Positions 35,297 through 44,929 of a stretch of DNA of 64,000 bases are shown one piece after another. Each line of letters begins with the position of its first letter. The stretch's first letter is position 1. The position numbers and the translations under genes were made by a program. The notes under the pieces were generated by a model. That model saw only the letters and a list, made by a program, of their open reading frames with translations, made no database searches and was not told the DNA's origin. Source of the DNA: Nocardia fusca NBRC 14340 (lineage in GTDB: Bacteria; Actinomycetota; Actinomycetes; Mycobacteriales; Mycobacteriaceae); the NCBI RefSeq assembly GCF_001618425.1, contig NZ_BDCU01000037.1:62001-126000 (forward strand), written 5' to 3'.

Positions 35297-36295
35297 CTAG
35301 TGCGTGCCGAGCGCCCGCAGTGATACGCCGGTGATGGTGTCGGCGAAGATAGAGCCGTCGGCATACTTACGGCCGTAGACGATGATCGGGGCACCCTCGG
35401 CGATTGCCTCGATGGTGGTGGCGATCAACACGTAGACCTTGGTGTGGTCGTCGGTGTGCACCACGATCTCGGCATGGTTGATCTCGCTCTTCACCGTGAG
35501 AGTGGTGCCGTCGTTGGTCAGGACCTTCCCCCATACGAAACCGGCCCCGATATCGGGGGATTCCGCGGCCGGCGCCCCGGTCTCGCGGGGCGCCATGGTC
35601 GAGGCGGCGATGGCCGTGGTCGGCGGGGCGGCAGCCTGGTCGGGGTCGGTCGTCCGCCCGATGTAGAAGAAGGCCACCGCCAGCAGCACGGCCATCCCGA
35701 GACATAGGCCGAGCAGCGCGTTTCCGCCGATCGGAAGCTGTTCCAGCGCTTCGGCCTCCGGTACGATCCACGCCGGATTCGCGGGCTCGGAAGGCGGGCC
35801 GGCGTAATGGGCCGCCGGCGCGCTCGCCGCCGGGGTGGCCGGTATGCGTGCCGGGTGCACCACCGGCGGATCGGGCACAACCCACCGCCGCCCGCCGTCG
35901 TCGACAGCGGGTTCCGTGGGCCGATATCTCTCCGGTGCGGGCCCGGAGGGAAGATCCGTGAACCCGTATTCCTCCGGAACGGGTTCCGGTCGCCCGGGTG
36001 CCGGGGGCGATCCACTCGACGCGGGGCCCTGCCCACGGCCGGGCGGACACTCGGATAGATCGTCCTCGCTGTCGGACGCGACGTCCTCGGCCCACATATC
36101 GGGCCCAAGGCCCGAGTCGTACGCGGCGGAACCGAGTAGCCGAACCGATTCGAGGGACCCGGCAACCGCTGGGCGATCCCGGGGCGCGCGATTGGTCGCG
36201 GCCCGGATGACCCTGGGGTCCAAGCCGCCGAACTGCTCGGCGGACAAGCCTGCGCGGTGGCGTGACCGCGACCACGGAGGGCGCTTGTTGGACAT
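35297..36295 (-). CDS. Single-pass membrane protein with disordered N terminus and extracytoplasmic DUF5666-like domain
   Basis: 332 residues: a basic start (MSNKRPPWSRSRHR), about 170 Pro/Glu/Ser-rich residues, one transmembrane helix (GGNALLGLCLGMAVLLAVAFF, near 203), a Thr/Ala-rich linker, and an outer beta domain (GKVLTNDGTTLTVKSEINHA ... TTIEAIAEGAPIIVYGRKYADGSIFADTI), the repeat-like pattern of DUF5666 OB-fold proteins. Function unknown. Transcribed in the same direction as RecQ just upstream, with a 101-bp gap. Confidence 0.75.
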   Translation of the reverse strand: MSNKRPPWSRSRHRAGLSAEQFGGLDPRVIRAATNRAPRDRPAVAGSLESVRLLGSAAYDSGLGPDMWAEDVASDSEDDLSECPPGRGQGPASSGSPPAPGRPEPVPEEYGFTDLPSGPAPERYRPTEPAVDDGGRRWVVPDPPVVHPARIPATPAASAPAAHYAGPPSEPANPAWIVPEAEALEQLPIGGNALLGLCLGMAVLLAVAFFYIGRTTDPDQAAAPPTTAIAASTMAPRETGAPAAESPDIGAGFVWGKVLTNDGTTLTVKSEINHAEIVVHTDDHTKVYVLIATTIEAIAEGAPIIVYGRKYADGSIFADTITGVSLRALGTH

Positions 36296-36396
36296 ACTGC
36301 CAGGTTAGGTTCTCTGTTCAGGCCCCTATCGTCACTGGCGGGAGGAATCATCGGATGAAAGCGATTCTCGCGCACCGGCTTCCGCCCACTCGCGGC

Positions 36397-38274
36397 TCAT
36401 CCGGCCGCCAGCACCTCCAGAACCTGCTCTCCGTAACGCGCCAGCTTGTTCTCGCCGACTCCGTTCACCGTGCCCAGTTCCCGCAGATCGGCGGGTTTGC
36501 GGGCGGCGATATCGCGGAGAGTGGCGTCATGGAACACCACGTACGCGGGGACGCCCTGCTCCTTGGCGGTATCGGCCCGCCACTGCCGCAGTTTCTCGAA
36601 CAGCGCGGTATCGGCGCCATCGAGATCGGCGGGCGCGGCCCGGCCGGATTTCGCGCTGCGCGCCGCCCGGGCGGGAGTGGGCCGTTCCGGTTCCCGGCGC
36701 AACGCGACGGTGCGGCCGTCGAAGAGGACGGCTTCGCTGGCCTCGGTCAGGGTGAGCACTCCGTAATCCCCGTGGACCGCGAGCAGCCCCTGGGCCAGTA
36801 GCTGCCGGACCACCCCGCGCCACTGGGTATCGCGCAGATCGGTGCCGACACCGAACACGCTGAGTTCGTGGTGGTCGTACTGCTGCACCTTCTGGTTCTT
36901 CTTGCCGAGCAGGATATCGATGAGATGACCCGCGCCGAAGCTCTGGCCGCGCTCCCGCTTCAGGCGCAGTACCGCCGAGAGCAGTTTCTGCGCGGCGACG
37001 GTGCCGTCCCACGATTCGGGCGGATTCAGGCAGGTGTCACAGTTCCCGCACGGCTGCGGCGGCTGACCGAAGTAGGCCAGCAGCTGGGCCCGGCGGCAAT
37101 CGACCGTCTCGCAGAGGGCGAGCATCGCGTCCAGGTGCAGCTGCAACTGGCGGCGGTGCGCGGCATCGCCCTCGGAGGTTTCGATGAGTTTGCGCTGTTG
37201 CACCACGTCCTGCAGGCCGTAGACCATCCAGGCCGTGGACGGCAGCCCGTCCCGCCCGGCCCGTCCGGTCTCCTGGTAGTAGCCCTCGACCGATTTGGGC
37301 AGATCGAGGTGGGCGACGAAACGCACATCGGGTTTGTCGATACCCATACCGAAGGCGATGGTCGCCACGACCACCAGGCCCTCCTCGCGCAGGAAGCGCG
37401 CCTGGTTCTCGGCACGGGTGCGATGGTCCAGGCCCGCGTGGTACGGGACCGCCCGAATACCGTTCTCGGTGAGGAACGCAGCGGTCTTCTCGACGGAATT
37501 GCGGGACAGGCAGTAGACGATGCCGGCGTCGCCGGGATGCTCGGCGCGCAGGAACTCGAGGAGCTGCCGCTCCGGCCGGTTCTTCGGTTCGATCCGGTAC
37601 TGGATGTTCGGCCGGTCGAAACTGGCCACGAAGCGCCGGGCACCGCCCAGGTCGAGCCTGGTGATGATCTCGTCGCGGGTCTTCTCGGTGGCGGTAGCGG
37701 TGAGCGCGATCCGGGGCACGTCGGGCCAGCGTTCGTGCAGCACGGACAGCGCCAGATAGTCGGGCCGGAAATCGTGACCCCATTGCGAGACGCAGTGCGC
37801 CTCGTCGATAGCGAACAGCGCGATCCGGCCCCGGTCGAGCAACTGGGCGGTGGACTCCATGCGCAGCCGCTCCGGCGCGAGATACAGCAGATCGAGTTCG
37901 CCGGCCGCGAACTGCGCTTCCACGGTGCGGCGCTCGTCCGGGAACTGGGTGGAGTTCAGGAAGCCGGCCCGCACCCCGAGCGCGCTGAGTGCGTCCACCT
38001 GATCCTGCATGAGCGCGATCAGCGGGGAAACCACCACTCCGACGCCGTCGCGGACCAGCGCGGGAATCTGATAGCACAGCGATTTGCCGCCGCCGGTGGG
38101 CATGAGCACCAGTGCGTCGCCGCCGCCGATCACCTGGTCGACGATCGCGCGCTGTTCACCCCGGAAACTGTCGTAACCGAAGACCCGGTTCAGAACCTGC
38201 TGTGCCGCATCGGATTCGGCACCGGACTCGACAACGGGCACGGTCGGGGCTTCGGGGGCTTCCACGCGGCCCAT
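36397..38274 (-). CDS. recQ: ATP-dependent DNA helicase RecQ
   Basis: 625 residues from the ATG at 38274. The frame extends upstream with unlikely sequence. Unwinds DNA 3'-5' in recombination repair. Motifs in order: FRGEQRAIVDQVI (motif 0), MPTGGGKSLCYQIP (Walker A), IDEAHCVSQWGHDFRPDY (DEAH plus aromatic loop), TATATEKTRDEI, GIVYCLSRNSVEKTA, TIAFGMGIDKPDVRFVAH, YYQETGRAGRDG (motif VI). The RQC zinc cysteines follow (C-R-R..., CGNCDTC), then the winged helix (DLRDTQWRGVVRQLLAQGLL) and a C-terminal HRDC domain (FEKLRQWRADTAKEQGVPAY). Complete. Confidence 0.97.
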   Translation of the reverse strand: MGRVEAPEAPTVPVVESGAESDAAQQVLNRVFGYDSFRGEQRAIVDQVIGGGDALVLMPTGGGKSLCYQIPALVRDGVGVVVSPLIALMQDQVDALSALGVRAGFLNSTQFPDERRTVEAQFAAGELDLLYLAPERLRMESTAQLLDRGRIALFAIDEAHCVSQWGHDFRPDYLALSVLHERWPDVPRIALTATATEKTRDEIITRLDLGGARRFVASFDRPNIQYRIEPKNRPERQLLEFLRAEHPGDAGIVYCLSRNSVEKTAAFLTENGIRAVPYHAGLDHRTRAENQARFLREEGLVVVATIAFGMGIDKPDVRFVAHLDLPKSVEGYYQETGRAGRDGLPSTAWMVYGLQDVVQQRKLIETSEGDAAHRRQLQLHLDAMLALCETVDCRRAQLLAYFGQPPQPCGNCDTCLNPPESWDGTVAAQKLLSAVLRLKRERGQSFGAGHLIDILLGKKNQKVQQYDHHELSVFGVGTDLRDTQWRGVVRQLLAQGLLAVHGDYGVLTLTEASEAVLFDGRTVALRREPERPTPARAARSAKSGRAAPADLDGADTALFEKLRQWRADTAKEQGVPAYVVFHDATLRDIAARKPADLRELGTVNGVGENKLARYGEQVLEVLAAG

Positions 38275-38440
38275 CCTACGAGCACCACCGGACAACCCGA
38301 GGGGCGTCCGGCGCGGACGCCGAGGTCCCGCGCGTATTGCACACATGTGGATGAACCGGGACCCGCCTCGGCCGCCGACACCGTGACCGTGGGCCGCGCG
38401 AATCCCGCAGTACGGCCGCCGATCACTTAGGTTGTCCGAT

Positions 38441-39412
38441 ATGGCATCCAGAACACGAGCGCGTGCTCGGTGGGCGATGGTCACCGCCGCTACGGCAGCG
38501 GCGGCCTGTGTGAGCGCGGCGCCCGCGCACGCACAGGAATTCCCGGCCAGGTGCGCCGACGGCTGGCTGGCGGCAACGATCGTCGAGGGGGTCGGCAATC
38601 TGGAGAACCTGGATTCCGACGGAGCCGGCGGCTTCTATGTCACCGGTATCGTCGACGGCTATCTCGCCCACGTATCGGCCGACGGGAAATTCGAGAAGCT
38701 GGTCACCGGGCTGCAGCATCCGGCGGGGGTCCGCGTGGCCGGGCGCTCGGTGTACTTCCTGACCGGCGACGGGGTGACCGACCCGCCGGGCACACTCCAG
38801 CGCTACGACCTCGATACCGGCGCGGTGACCGTGCTCCGCACCGGACTCAACGGACCGAACGGCCTGCTGTCACTACCCGACGGGGACCTGCTGATCAGCA
38901 CGATCGGGGTGTCGCGGGCGCCCACCGGAATCGCCCGGTACCGGCCGTCCACCGGCGAGTTCACCGAATCGTGGTCGCCGCTCCCGCTCACCAACGGGCT
39001 GGCCCTGGCTCCCGACGGGGAGTCGATCTACACGGGCAATCTGACCATGCGGATCTTCCGTATCCCCCTGAGTTCGCCCGCCGACGCCCAGGTGGTCGCG
39101 GGACCACCGAACCTGCTCACCGTTCCCGACGATATGGAGGCCACCCGCACCGGTGACCTGTACGTCGCCGATCACGGAGTGGGCGCGATCTACCGGGTGG
39201 ACCCGGCCACAGGGACCGGATGCGCGATCATCACGGGCCTGATCAGACGGCCCGACCCGGTCCGGACCGTGCCCGATGGCACCACCTCGGTACGGATCGC
39301 CCGCCACGGCGACTCGTGGGCATTGTTCGTGACCGGGATGGACGGGGCGCTGCGGCGACTGAGCCCGCCACCGGGTATCGATCTCACACCGGCCGACGCC
39401 ACTCGACGCTGA
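38441..39412 (+). CDS. Secreted beta-propeller protein (SMP-30/gluconolactonase-like)
   Basis: 323 residues from the ATG at 38441 (an in-frame TTG lies 9 bp upstream). A signal peptide is clear: twin-Arg-rich RTRARARWAM, a hydrophobic core AAATAAACVSA, and a probable AHAQ cleavage. The mature part has repeated strands with NGLLSLPDGDLLIST, NGLALAPDGESIYTGN and DMEATRTGDLYVADHGVG, typical of six-bladed SMP-30-like propellers. The activity is unknown and could be lactonase or a simple scaffold. It faces away from recQ across a 166-bp intergenic region. Confidence 0.85.
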   Translation: MASRTRARARWAMVTAATAAAACVSAAPAHAQEFPARCADGWLAATIVEGVGNLENLDSDGAGGFYVTGIVDGYLAHVSADGKFEKLVTGLQHPAGVRVAGRSVYFLTGDGVTDPPGTLQRYDLDTGAVTVLRTGLNGPNGLLSLPDGDLLISTIGVSRAPTGIARYRPSTGEFTESWSPLPLTNGLALAPDGESIYTGNLTMRIFRIPLSSPADAQVVAGPPNLLTVPDDMEATRTGDLYVADHGVGAIYRVDPATGTGCAIITGLIRRPDPVRTVPDGTTSVRIARHGDSWALFVTGMDGALRRLSPPPGIDLTPADATRR

Positions 39413-39548
39413 CCTATATTGCCGGCTCACGGAAGATTTCCGAGCATATCCGAACTGTCGCTCAATTGAGGTCGGAAAGTGGCCGCTAAGGGTCATACCG
39501 TGGTTCTCGAACACGGAATCCACCGCACCCCGACGGAAGGCGACGACC

Positions 39549-40100
39549 TTGAGCGAGAACTCCACCCTCCCCCGGACCGACACCGCCGCGGCCCTGACCG
39601 GCGAACGCGCCGACCTGCTGGCCGAACTGCGGGCCGCGCGCTTCTTCCTGCGCTTCACCGCCCGCGAGCTCACCGATGAACAGGCCGCGGCCCGCCCCAC
39701 ACCCAGCGCACTGTGCGTGGGCGGTCTGATCAAGCATGTGACCGGCGTCGAACGCGGCTGGGTGGACTTCTTCGTGGAGGGCGCCGCGACCTCGAAGGAT
39801 TTCGACGATATGACCGCCGCGGACTTCGCGGCCCGGGACAACGAATTCCGCATGATGCCCGGCGAAACGCTCGCCGGGGTACTCGCGGCCTACGAGGAGG
39901 TGGCGCGGCGGACCGACGAGATCGTGGCCACCCTGCCCGACCTCGACGCGAAGTGCCCGCTGCCCAAGGCCCCCTGGTTCCACGAGACCCATTGGTCGGC
40001 ACGCCGGGTGCTGCTGCACATCATCGCCGAGACCACGCAGCACGCGGGTCACGCGGACATCATCCGCGAGGCGATCGACGGCGCCAAGACCATGGGTTGA
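39549..40100 (+). CDS. DinB-family protein (possible thiol-dependent metalloenzyme)
   Basis: 183 residues from a TTG at 39549 with GGAAGG upstream. Four-helix DinB fold with the metal His triad in LIKHVTGVERGW, and HIIAETTQHAGHADIIRE (H-x3-H near the end), plus a Trp-rich loop. Relatives include mycothiol-dependent transferases and isomerases in actinobacteria. No substrate is visible. It converges on the sigma-factor gene with an 80-bp gap. Confidence 0.88.
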   Translation: MSENSTLPRTDTAAALTGERADLLAELRAARFFLRFTARELTDEQAAARPTPSALCVGGLIKHVTGVERGWVDFFVEGAATSKDFDDMTAADFAARDNEFRMMPGETLAGVLAAYEEVARRTDEIVATLPDLDAKCPLPKAPWFHETHWSARRVLLHIIAETTQHAGHADIIREAIDGAKTMG

Positions 40101-40180
40101 CGGTCCGGGCACGGCCCGTACCCGGCCGCAGGAGGCGACTGGCCGCGCGATCCCCCGACAGGTCGGCATCGTGAAGTGGG

Positions 40181-41140
40181 TCACCACCGTATGTCGAGCG
40201 GGGAATGGGGCCCCGCGGCCACCCATTCCTTGGTGAGATGCGCCAGCTTCGCGGGGGCGACCTGCACGTGCAGCGCGGCGATCCCCGAGGGTGCCATCTC
40301 GAGGCACAGGACGCCGTAGACCCGGCCGCCGACCTCGATCACGATCGCGGGATCGCCGTTGAGCACGGCCGCGTAGAACGTGAGGTCGGCGCCGACGAAG
40401 GCGCGTTTGGCGCCGGTCGGGCGGAACAGATTGCGCAGGTAGCGGGCCACGGCGGACGCGCCCACGACCGGGGTCTTGCGGGCCGGAACGGCGCCGCCGC
40501 CGTCGGCCACGCTGACCACGTCACCGGTGAGCAGCCGGACCAGCGGCTCGGTATCGCCGCTGAGGGCGGCGACGAGGAATTCCTCGGCGATCCGCCGCGC
40601 GGCCACCGCGTCGACTTCGGTCCGGGACCGGCCGCCGAGATGCTGTGCGGCCCGCCGGTAGATCTGCTGGCAGTTCGATTCGGTGAGCTCGAGGATCTCC
40701 GCGATCTCCCGGTACGGGTATCCGAACGCCTCGCGCAGCACGTACACCGCGCGCTCGTTGGGGGTGAGCCGCTCCATCACGGTGAGCATCGCGAGTGAGA
40801 CCGACTCGCGCTGCTCGACCGTCTCGGCGGGACCGAGCATCGGGTCCCCGGCCAGGAGCGGCTCCGGAAGCCACTGTCCGACATAGGTCTCCCGCCGGGC
40901 CCGCGCGGAGGTGAGCTGGTTGAGGCACAGATTGGTGAGCACCTTCGTCAACCATGCCTCGGGTGTCTCGATCCGCTCCCGGTCCACCGCGTGCCACCGC
41001 AGGAACGTTTCCTGGACCGCGTCCTCGGCATCGCCGGCCGATCCCAGCAGCCGGTAGGCGATCGCCTCCAGACGGCCCCGGGCGCGCTCGAAGAGATCGG
41101 CCTCGTGCGTAGTGAGCGACATCAACCCATCGTCGGCCAT
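40181..41140 (-). CDS. ECF41/SigJ-type RNA polymerase sigma factor with SnoaL-like C-terminal domain
   Basis: 319 residues from the ATG at 41140. The ATG at 41122 (six codons later) is equally possible. Sigma region 2 is YRLLGSAGDAEDAVQETFLRW, region 4 is AVYVLREAFGYPYREIAEILELTESNCQQIYRRA. The C-terminal 110 residues form an NTF2/SnoaL-like domain (FLVAALSGDTEPLVRLLTGD ... GRVYGVLCLEMAPSGIAALHV) that in ECF41 factors modulates activity without a separate anti-sigma factor. ECF41 partners are often COE-type redox proteins, and none lies adjacent here. It overlaps nothing and is 89 bp upstream of hisN on the same strand. Confidence 0.9.
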   Translation of the reverse strand: MADDGLMSLTTHEADLFERARGRLEAIAYRLLGSAGDAEDAVQETFLRWHAVDRERIETPEAWLTKVLTNLCLNQLTSARARRETYVGQWLPEPLLAGDPMLGPAETVEQRESVSLAMLTVMERLTPNERAVYVLREAFGYPYREIAEILELTESNCQQIYRRAAQHLGGRSRTEVDAVAARRIAEEFLVAALSGDTEPLVRLLTGDVVSVADGGGAVPARKTPVVGASAVARYLRNLFRPTGAKRAFVGADLTFYAAVLNGDPAIVIEVGGRVYGVLCLEMAPSGIAALHVQVAPAKLAHLTKEWVAAGPHSPLDIRW

Positions 41141-41229
41141 CGGCGCAGTTCGCGTCCACCGGCGCGGCCCGGGGCGCAGCAGCCGCCGAGCCCGCGCGGC
41201 GCCGTGCGGTCGTGGGCGGGAGCCGCGGA

Positions 41230-42015
41230 CTAGCCGCGAAGACGGAGCAGAACCTGCTGGTGCAGCCGCCCATTGGAGGCCACCGCGTCCCCACCGTGCG
41301 GGCCGTCGCGGCCGTCGAGGGCCGTGAAAGTGCCGCCGGCCTCGCGGATCAGGATGTCCAGCGCGGCCAGATCCCACAGCGACACCTCGGGTTCGGCCGC
41401 GATATCCACCGCCCCCTCGGCGACCAGGCAGTAGCTGAAGAAGTCGCCGTAACCGCGGACCCGCCACACGTCATCGGTGAGGTCGATGAACTGCTCGCGC
41501 AGACCGCGGTCGCGCCAGCCGGACAGGCTGGAGAACGCGAGGCTGGCCGAACCGAGATCGGAGACGGCGCTGACAGTGATCGGTTGCGGCGCACCGGGAT
41601 GGAAACTCGACCACGCGCCCTGTCCCGTCGCGGCCCACCAGCGGCGGGCCAGCGCGGGTGCGCTCACCACACCGACCACCGGCACACCGTCCTCCAGCAA
41701 GGCGATGAGAGTGGCCCACACCGGGACGCCGCGCACGAAATTCTTGGTGCCGTCGATCGGATCGATGACCCATTGCCGGCCGGTGAACTCGGCCGTGCCG
41801 CCGAATTCCTCGCCGAGGACCGCGTCCTCGGGGCGGCCGTGCCGCAGCATCCGGCGGATCGCCTCCTCCACGGCCAGATCGGCATCCGATACCGGAGTGA
41901 GGTCCGGTTTGGCATCGACCTTCAGGTCCAGCGCGCGGAACCGTTCCCGGGTGATCGCGTCCGCTTCGTCGGCCAGCCGCAACGCGAGTTCGAGGTCAGA
42001 GGAGTGAGCAGCCAC
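41230..42015 (-). CDS. hisN: Histidinol-phosphatase (inositol monophosphatase family)
   Basis: 261 residues. It hydrolyses histidinol phosphate in histidine synthesis in actinobacteria. IMPase motifs are present: GEEFGGTAE (metal Glu), WVIDPIDGTKNFVRG (D-P-I-D-G-T) and VSLWDLAALDILIREAGG (W-D). The length and the GTKNFVRGVP loop match actinobacterial HisN rather than SuhB. Paralogous inositol phosphatases cannot be wholly excluded from sequence alone. It sits between the sigma-factor gene and an FMN reductase gene on the same strand. Confidence 0.9.
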   Translation of the reverse strand: MAAHSSDLELALRLADEADAITRERFRALDLKVDAKPDLTPVSDADLAVEEAIRRMLRHGRPEDAVLGEEFGGTAEFTGRQWVIDPIDGTKNFVRGVPVWATLIALLEDGVPVVGVVSAPALARRWWAATGQGAWSSFHPGAPQPITVSAVSDLGSASLAFSSLSGWRDRGLREQFIDLTDDVWRVRGYGDFFSYCLVAEGAVDIAAEPEVSLWDLAALDILIREAGGTFTALDGRDGPHGGDAVASNGRLHQQVLLRLRG

Positions 42016-42086
42016 ACCCGAACACTATCGAGTCGGTCCGGGTGCGGCCGCACGCCGTGCCGTCACGCGACCGTGGCCGACCGCCA

Positions 42087-42677
42087 TCAGGCCGCCACCG
42101 CGCGGGCCGCCACCAGCGCCTCCGCCCACCAGTGCAACCGGTCCAGCATCACCTGGGCCGCGGCCTCCGGTTCCGCCGGTGCCAGGAGTTGCCCGTCCTC
42201 CCCGAACAGCAGGTAGTAGCGGGGGAAGGAAACGTACTCGCGCACGGTGTGGGCGTCGAGCTCGTTGAACACCTGGCGGAGCTGTTCGATAGCCAGCAGC
42301 CCGCCGCTGGCCCCGCTGTAGCCGACGAAGGCGATGGCCTTGCGCTGCCACTGGGTGAAATGCCAGTCGATGACGGCTTTCAGCGAGGCCGGGAAGCTGC
42401 GGTTGTAGTCGGGGGTGACGATGATGAACGCATCGGCGGCCGCGAGCCGTTCGGTCAGGTCGCGCATTCCGGCGGGACGCTGCGGGTCGGGCTCGAGCGC
42501 CGGGGGAACAGCGGGCAGCGCCAGGGGGATATCGGCTTCGGCCAGGTCGATCACGTCGATCTCGAACCGATCGTGGCGGGCGGCCTGCGCGGTGATCCAC
42601 GAGGCGACGACCGGCCCGAAGCGGCCTTCGCGGACGCTGCCGACGATCACCGCGAGACGCAGGGGCGTAGTGGACAT
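42087..42677 (-). CDS. NADPH-dependent FMN reductase (flavodoxin fold)
   Basis: 196 residues. RLAVIVGSVREGRFG is the FMN phosphate loop, and TPDYNRSFPASLKAVIDW holds the isoalloxazine-binding P-x-Y-N motif typical of azo/quinone/chromate reductase-like FMN reductases. GYSGASGGLLAIEQLRQVF follows. Probably cytosolic, reducing quinones or flavins. The divergent XRE regulator gene starts 139 bp away and is likely to control it. Confidence 0.93.
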   Translation of the reverse strand: MSTTPLRLAVIVGSVREGRFGPVVASWITAQAARHDRFEIDVIDLAEADIPLALPAVPPALEPDPQRPAGMRDLTERLAAADAFIIVTPDYNRSFPASLKAVIDWHFTQWQRKAIAFVGYSGASGGLLAIEQLRQVFNELDAHTVREYVSFPRYYLLFGEDGQLLAPAEPEAAAQVMLDRLHWWAEALVAARAVAA

Positions 42678-42816
42678 GGTGTGCTCCGTTCTGCTCGGGC
42701 GGCCCGGCGGCCGCCGGAATCGAATCTGCCGCCCCGGGCACCCCGTTGGGAGACCGTGCCGAGAGTGGTAGTGGTGCGGCCACCCTGAGCGGCCGGCCCG
42801 CCGCTACCGTGGGATC

Positions 42817-43671
42817 GTGAGCGAGAACGAGATGGGCCTGTTCCTGCGCAGCAGGCGCGACGCGGTCACGCCGGCCCAGGTGGGGCTGCCCACCGGCGCG
42901 CGCCGCCGGGCGCCCGGGCTGCGCCGATCGGAACTGGCGACGCTGGCCGGGGTCAGCGTCGAATACATCACCCGTCTCGAGCAGGGTCGCGACCGCAACC
43001 CCTCACCGCAGGTGCTGGCCGCGCTGGCCGACGCCCTCGCGCTCACCTCCGCCGAACGGGTGCACCTGTACCGCCTGACCAAGGCCGATACCGGCTTCAA
43101 CTGCATGGGCCGCGCCCGGCCGGGCCGGGAGATCCGCCCGATGATCCGGGCCCTGCTCGATCAGCTCGAACCCGCGGCGGCGATCGTGGTGAACCGCCTC
43201 ACCGAGGTACTGGCCTGCACCGACGGTTATCGCCGGTTGATGGAGCCGACCGGCGCCCTGGACGAAGAGCACTGGTCCAACCTCGCCCGGTTCGCCTTCA
43301 CCGACCCGCGCGCCCGCGCGGTCTACCCGGACTGGGACCATCTGGCCGACCAGCTGGTGGCCACCCTCAAACAGGGCCCGTTCCGCGCCGACCCCGAGAT
43401 CGCCGAGCTGGCCGACCAGCTCACCATCACCGCGGGCGCCGCGTTCACCGACCGGGTGGCCACTGTGCCGAACCTGCCCGCCGCCACCGGCGTGACCCGG
43501 CTCGCACACCCCGCGGCGGGGGCCCTGCGCCTGGGCTACGAGACGCTGCATCTGTCCGCCGACGACGATCAGCAACTGATCGTCTATCTCCCCGCCGACC
43601 CGGCGACGGCCGCCGCCCTGGACCGGCTCGCCGGCCACCACCCCGGCAATCTGCGGGCCGTCCCGAGCTGA
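42817..43671 (+). CDS. XRE-family regulator with MmyB-like ligand-binding domain
   Basis: 284 residues from a GTG at 42817. The N-terminal HTH is GLRRSELATLAGVSVEYITR followed by LEQGRDRNPSPQVLAALADA. The C-terminal MmyB-like domain includes VVNRLTEVLACTDGY, WSNLARFAFTDPRAR and GYETLHLSADDDQQLIVYLP, which may bind a fatty-acid-like ligand. Actinobacterial members usually sit divergent from a short-chain or FMN-dependent oxidoreductase and regulate it. Here that is the FMN reductase gene. Confidence 0.93.
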   Translation: MSENEMGLFLRSRRDAVTPAQVGLPTGARRRAPGLRRSELATLAGVSVEYITRLEQGRDRNPSPQVLAALADALALTSAERVHLYRLTKADTGFNCMGRARPGREIRPMIRALLDQLEPAAAIVVNRLTEVLACTDGYRRLMEPTGALDEEHWSNLARFAFTDPRARAVYPDWDHLADQLVATLKQGPFRADPEIAELADQLTITAGAAFTDRVATVPNLPAATGVTRLAHPAAGALRLGYETLHLSADDDQQLIVYLPADPATAAALDRLAGHHPGNLRAVPS

Positions 43672-43737
43672 CCCGCGGCGGCCGCCGGTGGTCTCCGCGG
43701 GCCGCGCGGTGCACTGCGGTGGACGCTCCTAGTAGCC

Positions 43738-44868
43738 TTGAACACCGTGCATCCAGACGTGACCGCCGACCTCGCCGAACTCGACGCGACCCTCAAGACC
43801 GTCGAATCGGTCCTCGATATCGAGGAGCTGCGCCGCCGTATCGACGAGCTGGAGCACCAGGCCGCCGATCCCGAGCTCTGGAACGACCAGGATCACGCCC
43901 AGCGGGTCACCAGCGAGCTCTCGCACGCCCAGGGCGAACTGCGCCGGGTCGAGGAGTTACGGCAGCGGCTCGAGGATCTGCCGGTGCTCTACGAGCTGGC
44001 CGAGGAAGAAGAAGGCGAGGCGAGGACCAGCGCACTGGCCGACGCCGACGCCGAGCGGGCCGCATTGCACACCGATGTGGAGGCCCTCGAGGTCCGCACC
44101 CTGCTGTCGGGCGAGTACGACAAACGTGACGCGCTGGTCAATATCCGTTCCGGCGCGGGCGGCGTGGACGCGGCCGACTGGGCCGAGATGCTGATGCGCA
44201 TGTACATCCGCTGGGCCGACCGGCACAAGTACTCGGTCGAGGTCTACGACACCTCCTACGCCGAAGAAGCCGGTATCAAGAGCGCCACCTTCGCGGTGAA
44301 GACGCCGTACGCCTACGGCACCCTCTCGGTGGAGATGGGCACGCACCGGCTTGTCCGGATCAGCCCGTTCGACAACCAGGGCCGCCGCCAGACCTCCTTC
44401 GCCGAGGTCGAGGTGCTGCCGGTGGTGGAGACCACCGACCATATCGAGGTCCCGGAAACCGATATCCGGGTCGATGTCTACCGGTCCTCCGGGCCCGGCG
44501 GCCAGAGCGTCAACACCACCGACTCGGCGGTGCGGATCACCCATATCCCCACCGGCATCGTAGTGACCTGCCAGAACGAGAAATCCCAGCTGCAGAACAA
44601 GGTGTCGGCCATGCGGGTGCTGCAGGCCAAACTGCTGGAACGCAAACGGCAGGAGGAGCGCGCCCAGATGGATGCGCTCAAGACCAACGAGGGCGCGTCC
44701 TGGGGCAACCAGATGCGGTCCTATGTCCTGCACCCGTACCAGATGGTCAAGGATCTGCGCACGAACTACGAAGTCAACAACCCCTCGGCGGTACTCGACG
44801 GCGATATCGACGGCTTCATCGAATCCGGGATCCGCTGGCGGATGAGTACAGTGCTGCAGGAGAGCTAG
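43738..44868 (+). CDS. prfB: Peptide chain release factor 2 (RF2)
   Basis: About 376 residues. The start may be TTG at 43738 or GTG at 43747, and no strong ribosome-binding site decides it. It releases peptides at UGA and UAA codons. The SPF recognition motif is in RISPFDNQGRRQTS, and the catalytic GGQ is in SSGPGGQSVNTTDSAVRI. Unlike E. coli, the frame is continuous with no in-frame UGA needing +1 frameshifting, as in most high-GC actinobacteria. It heads a cluster with the MscS-type channel, a small Pro-rich protein and ftsEX, as in mycobacteria. Confidence 0.97.
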   Translation: MNTVHPDVTADLAELDATLKTVESVLDIEELRRRIDELEHQAADPELWNDQDHAQRVTSELSHAQGELRRVEELRQRLEDLPVLYELAEEEEGEARTSALADADAERAALHTDVEALEVRTLLSGEYDKRDALVNIRSGAGGVDAADWAEMLMRMYIRWADRHKYSVEVYDTSYAEEAGIKSATFAVKTPYAYGTLSVEMGTHRLVRISPFDNQGRRQTSFAEVEVLPVVETTDHIEVPETDIRVDVYRSSGPGGQSVNTTDSAVRITHIPTGIVVTCQNEKSQLQNKVSAMRVLQAKLLERKRQEERAQMDALKTNEGASWGNQMRSYVLHPYQMVKDLRTNYEVNNPSAVLDGDIDGFIESGIRWRMSTVLQES

Positions 44869-44929
44869 CGGTCGGCGATTCCGGGACGCCGCAAGCCGTT
44901 CGGTGAGGCCCGGGAGAGCAGGTGGTCTG

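Noticed and set aside
36868..38430. 520-codon plus-strand frame
   Set aside because: Antisense of recQ, in which all helicase motifs are intact.
43738..44868. Programmed frameshift in prfB
   Set aside because: The frame is continuous from start to GGQ and beyond, with no early UGA.
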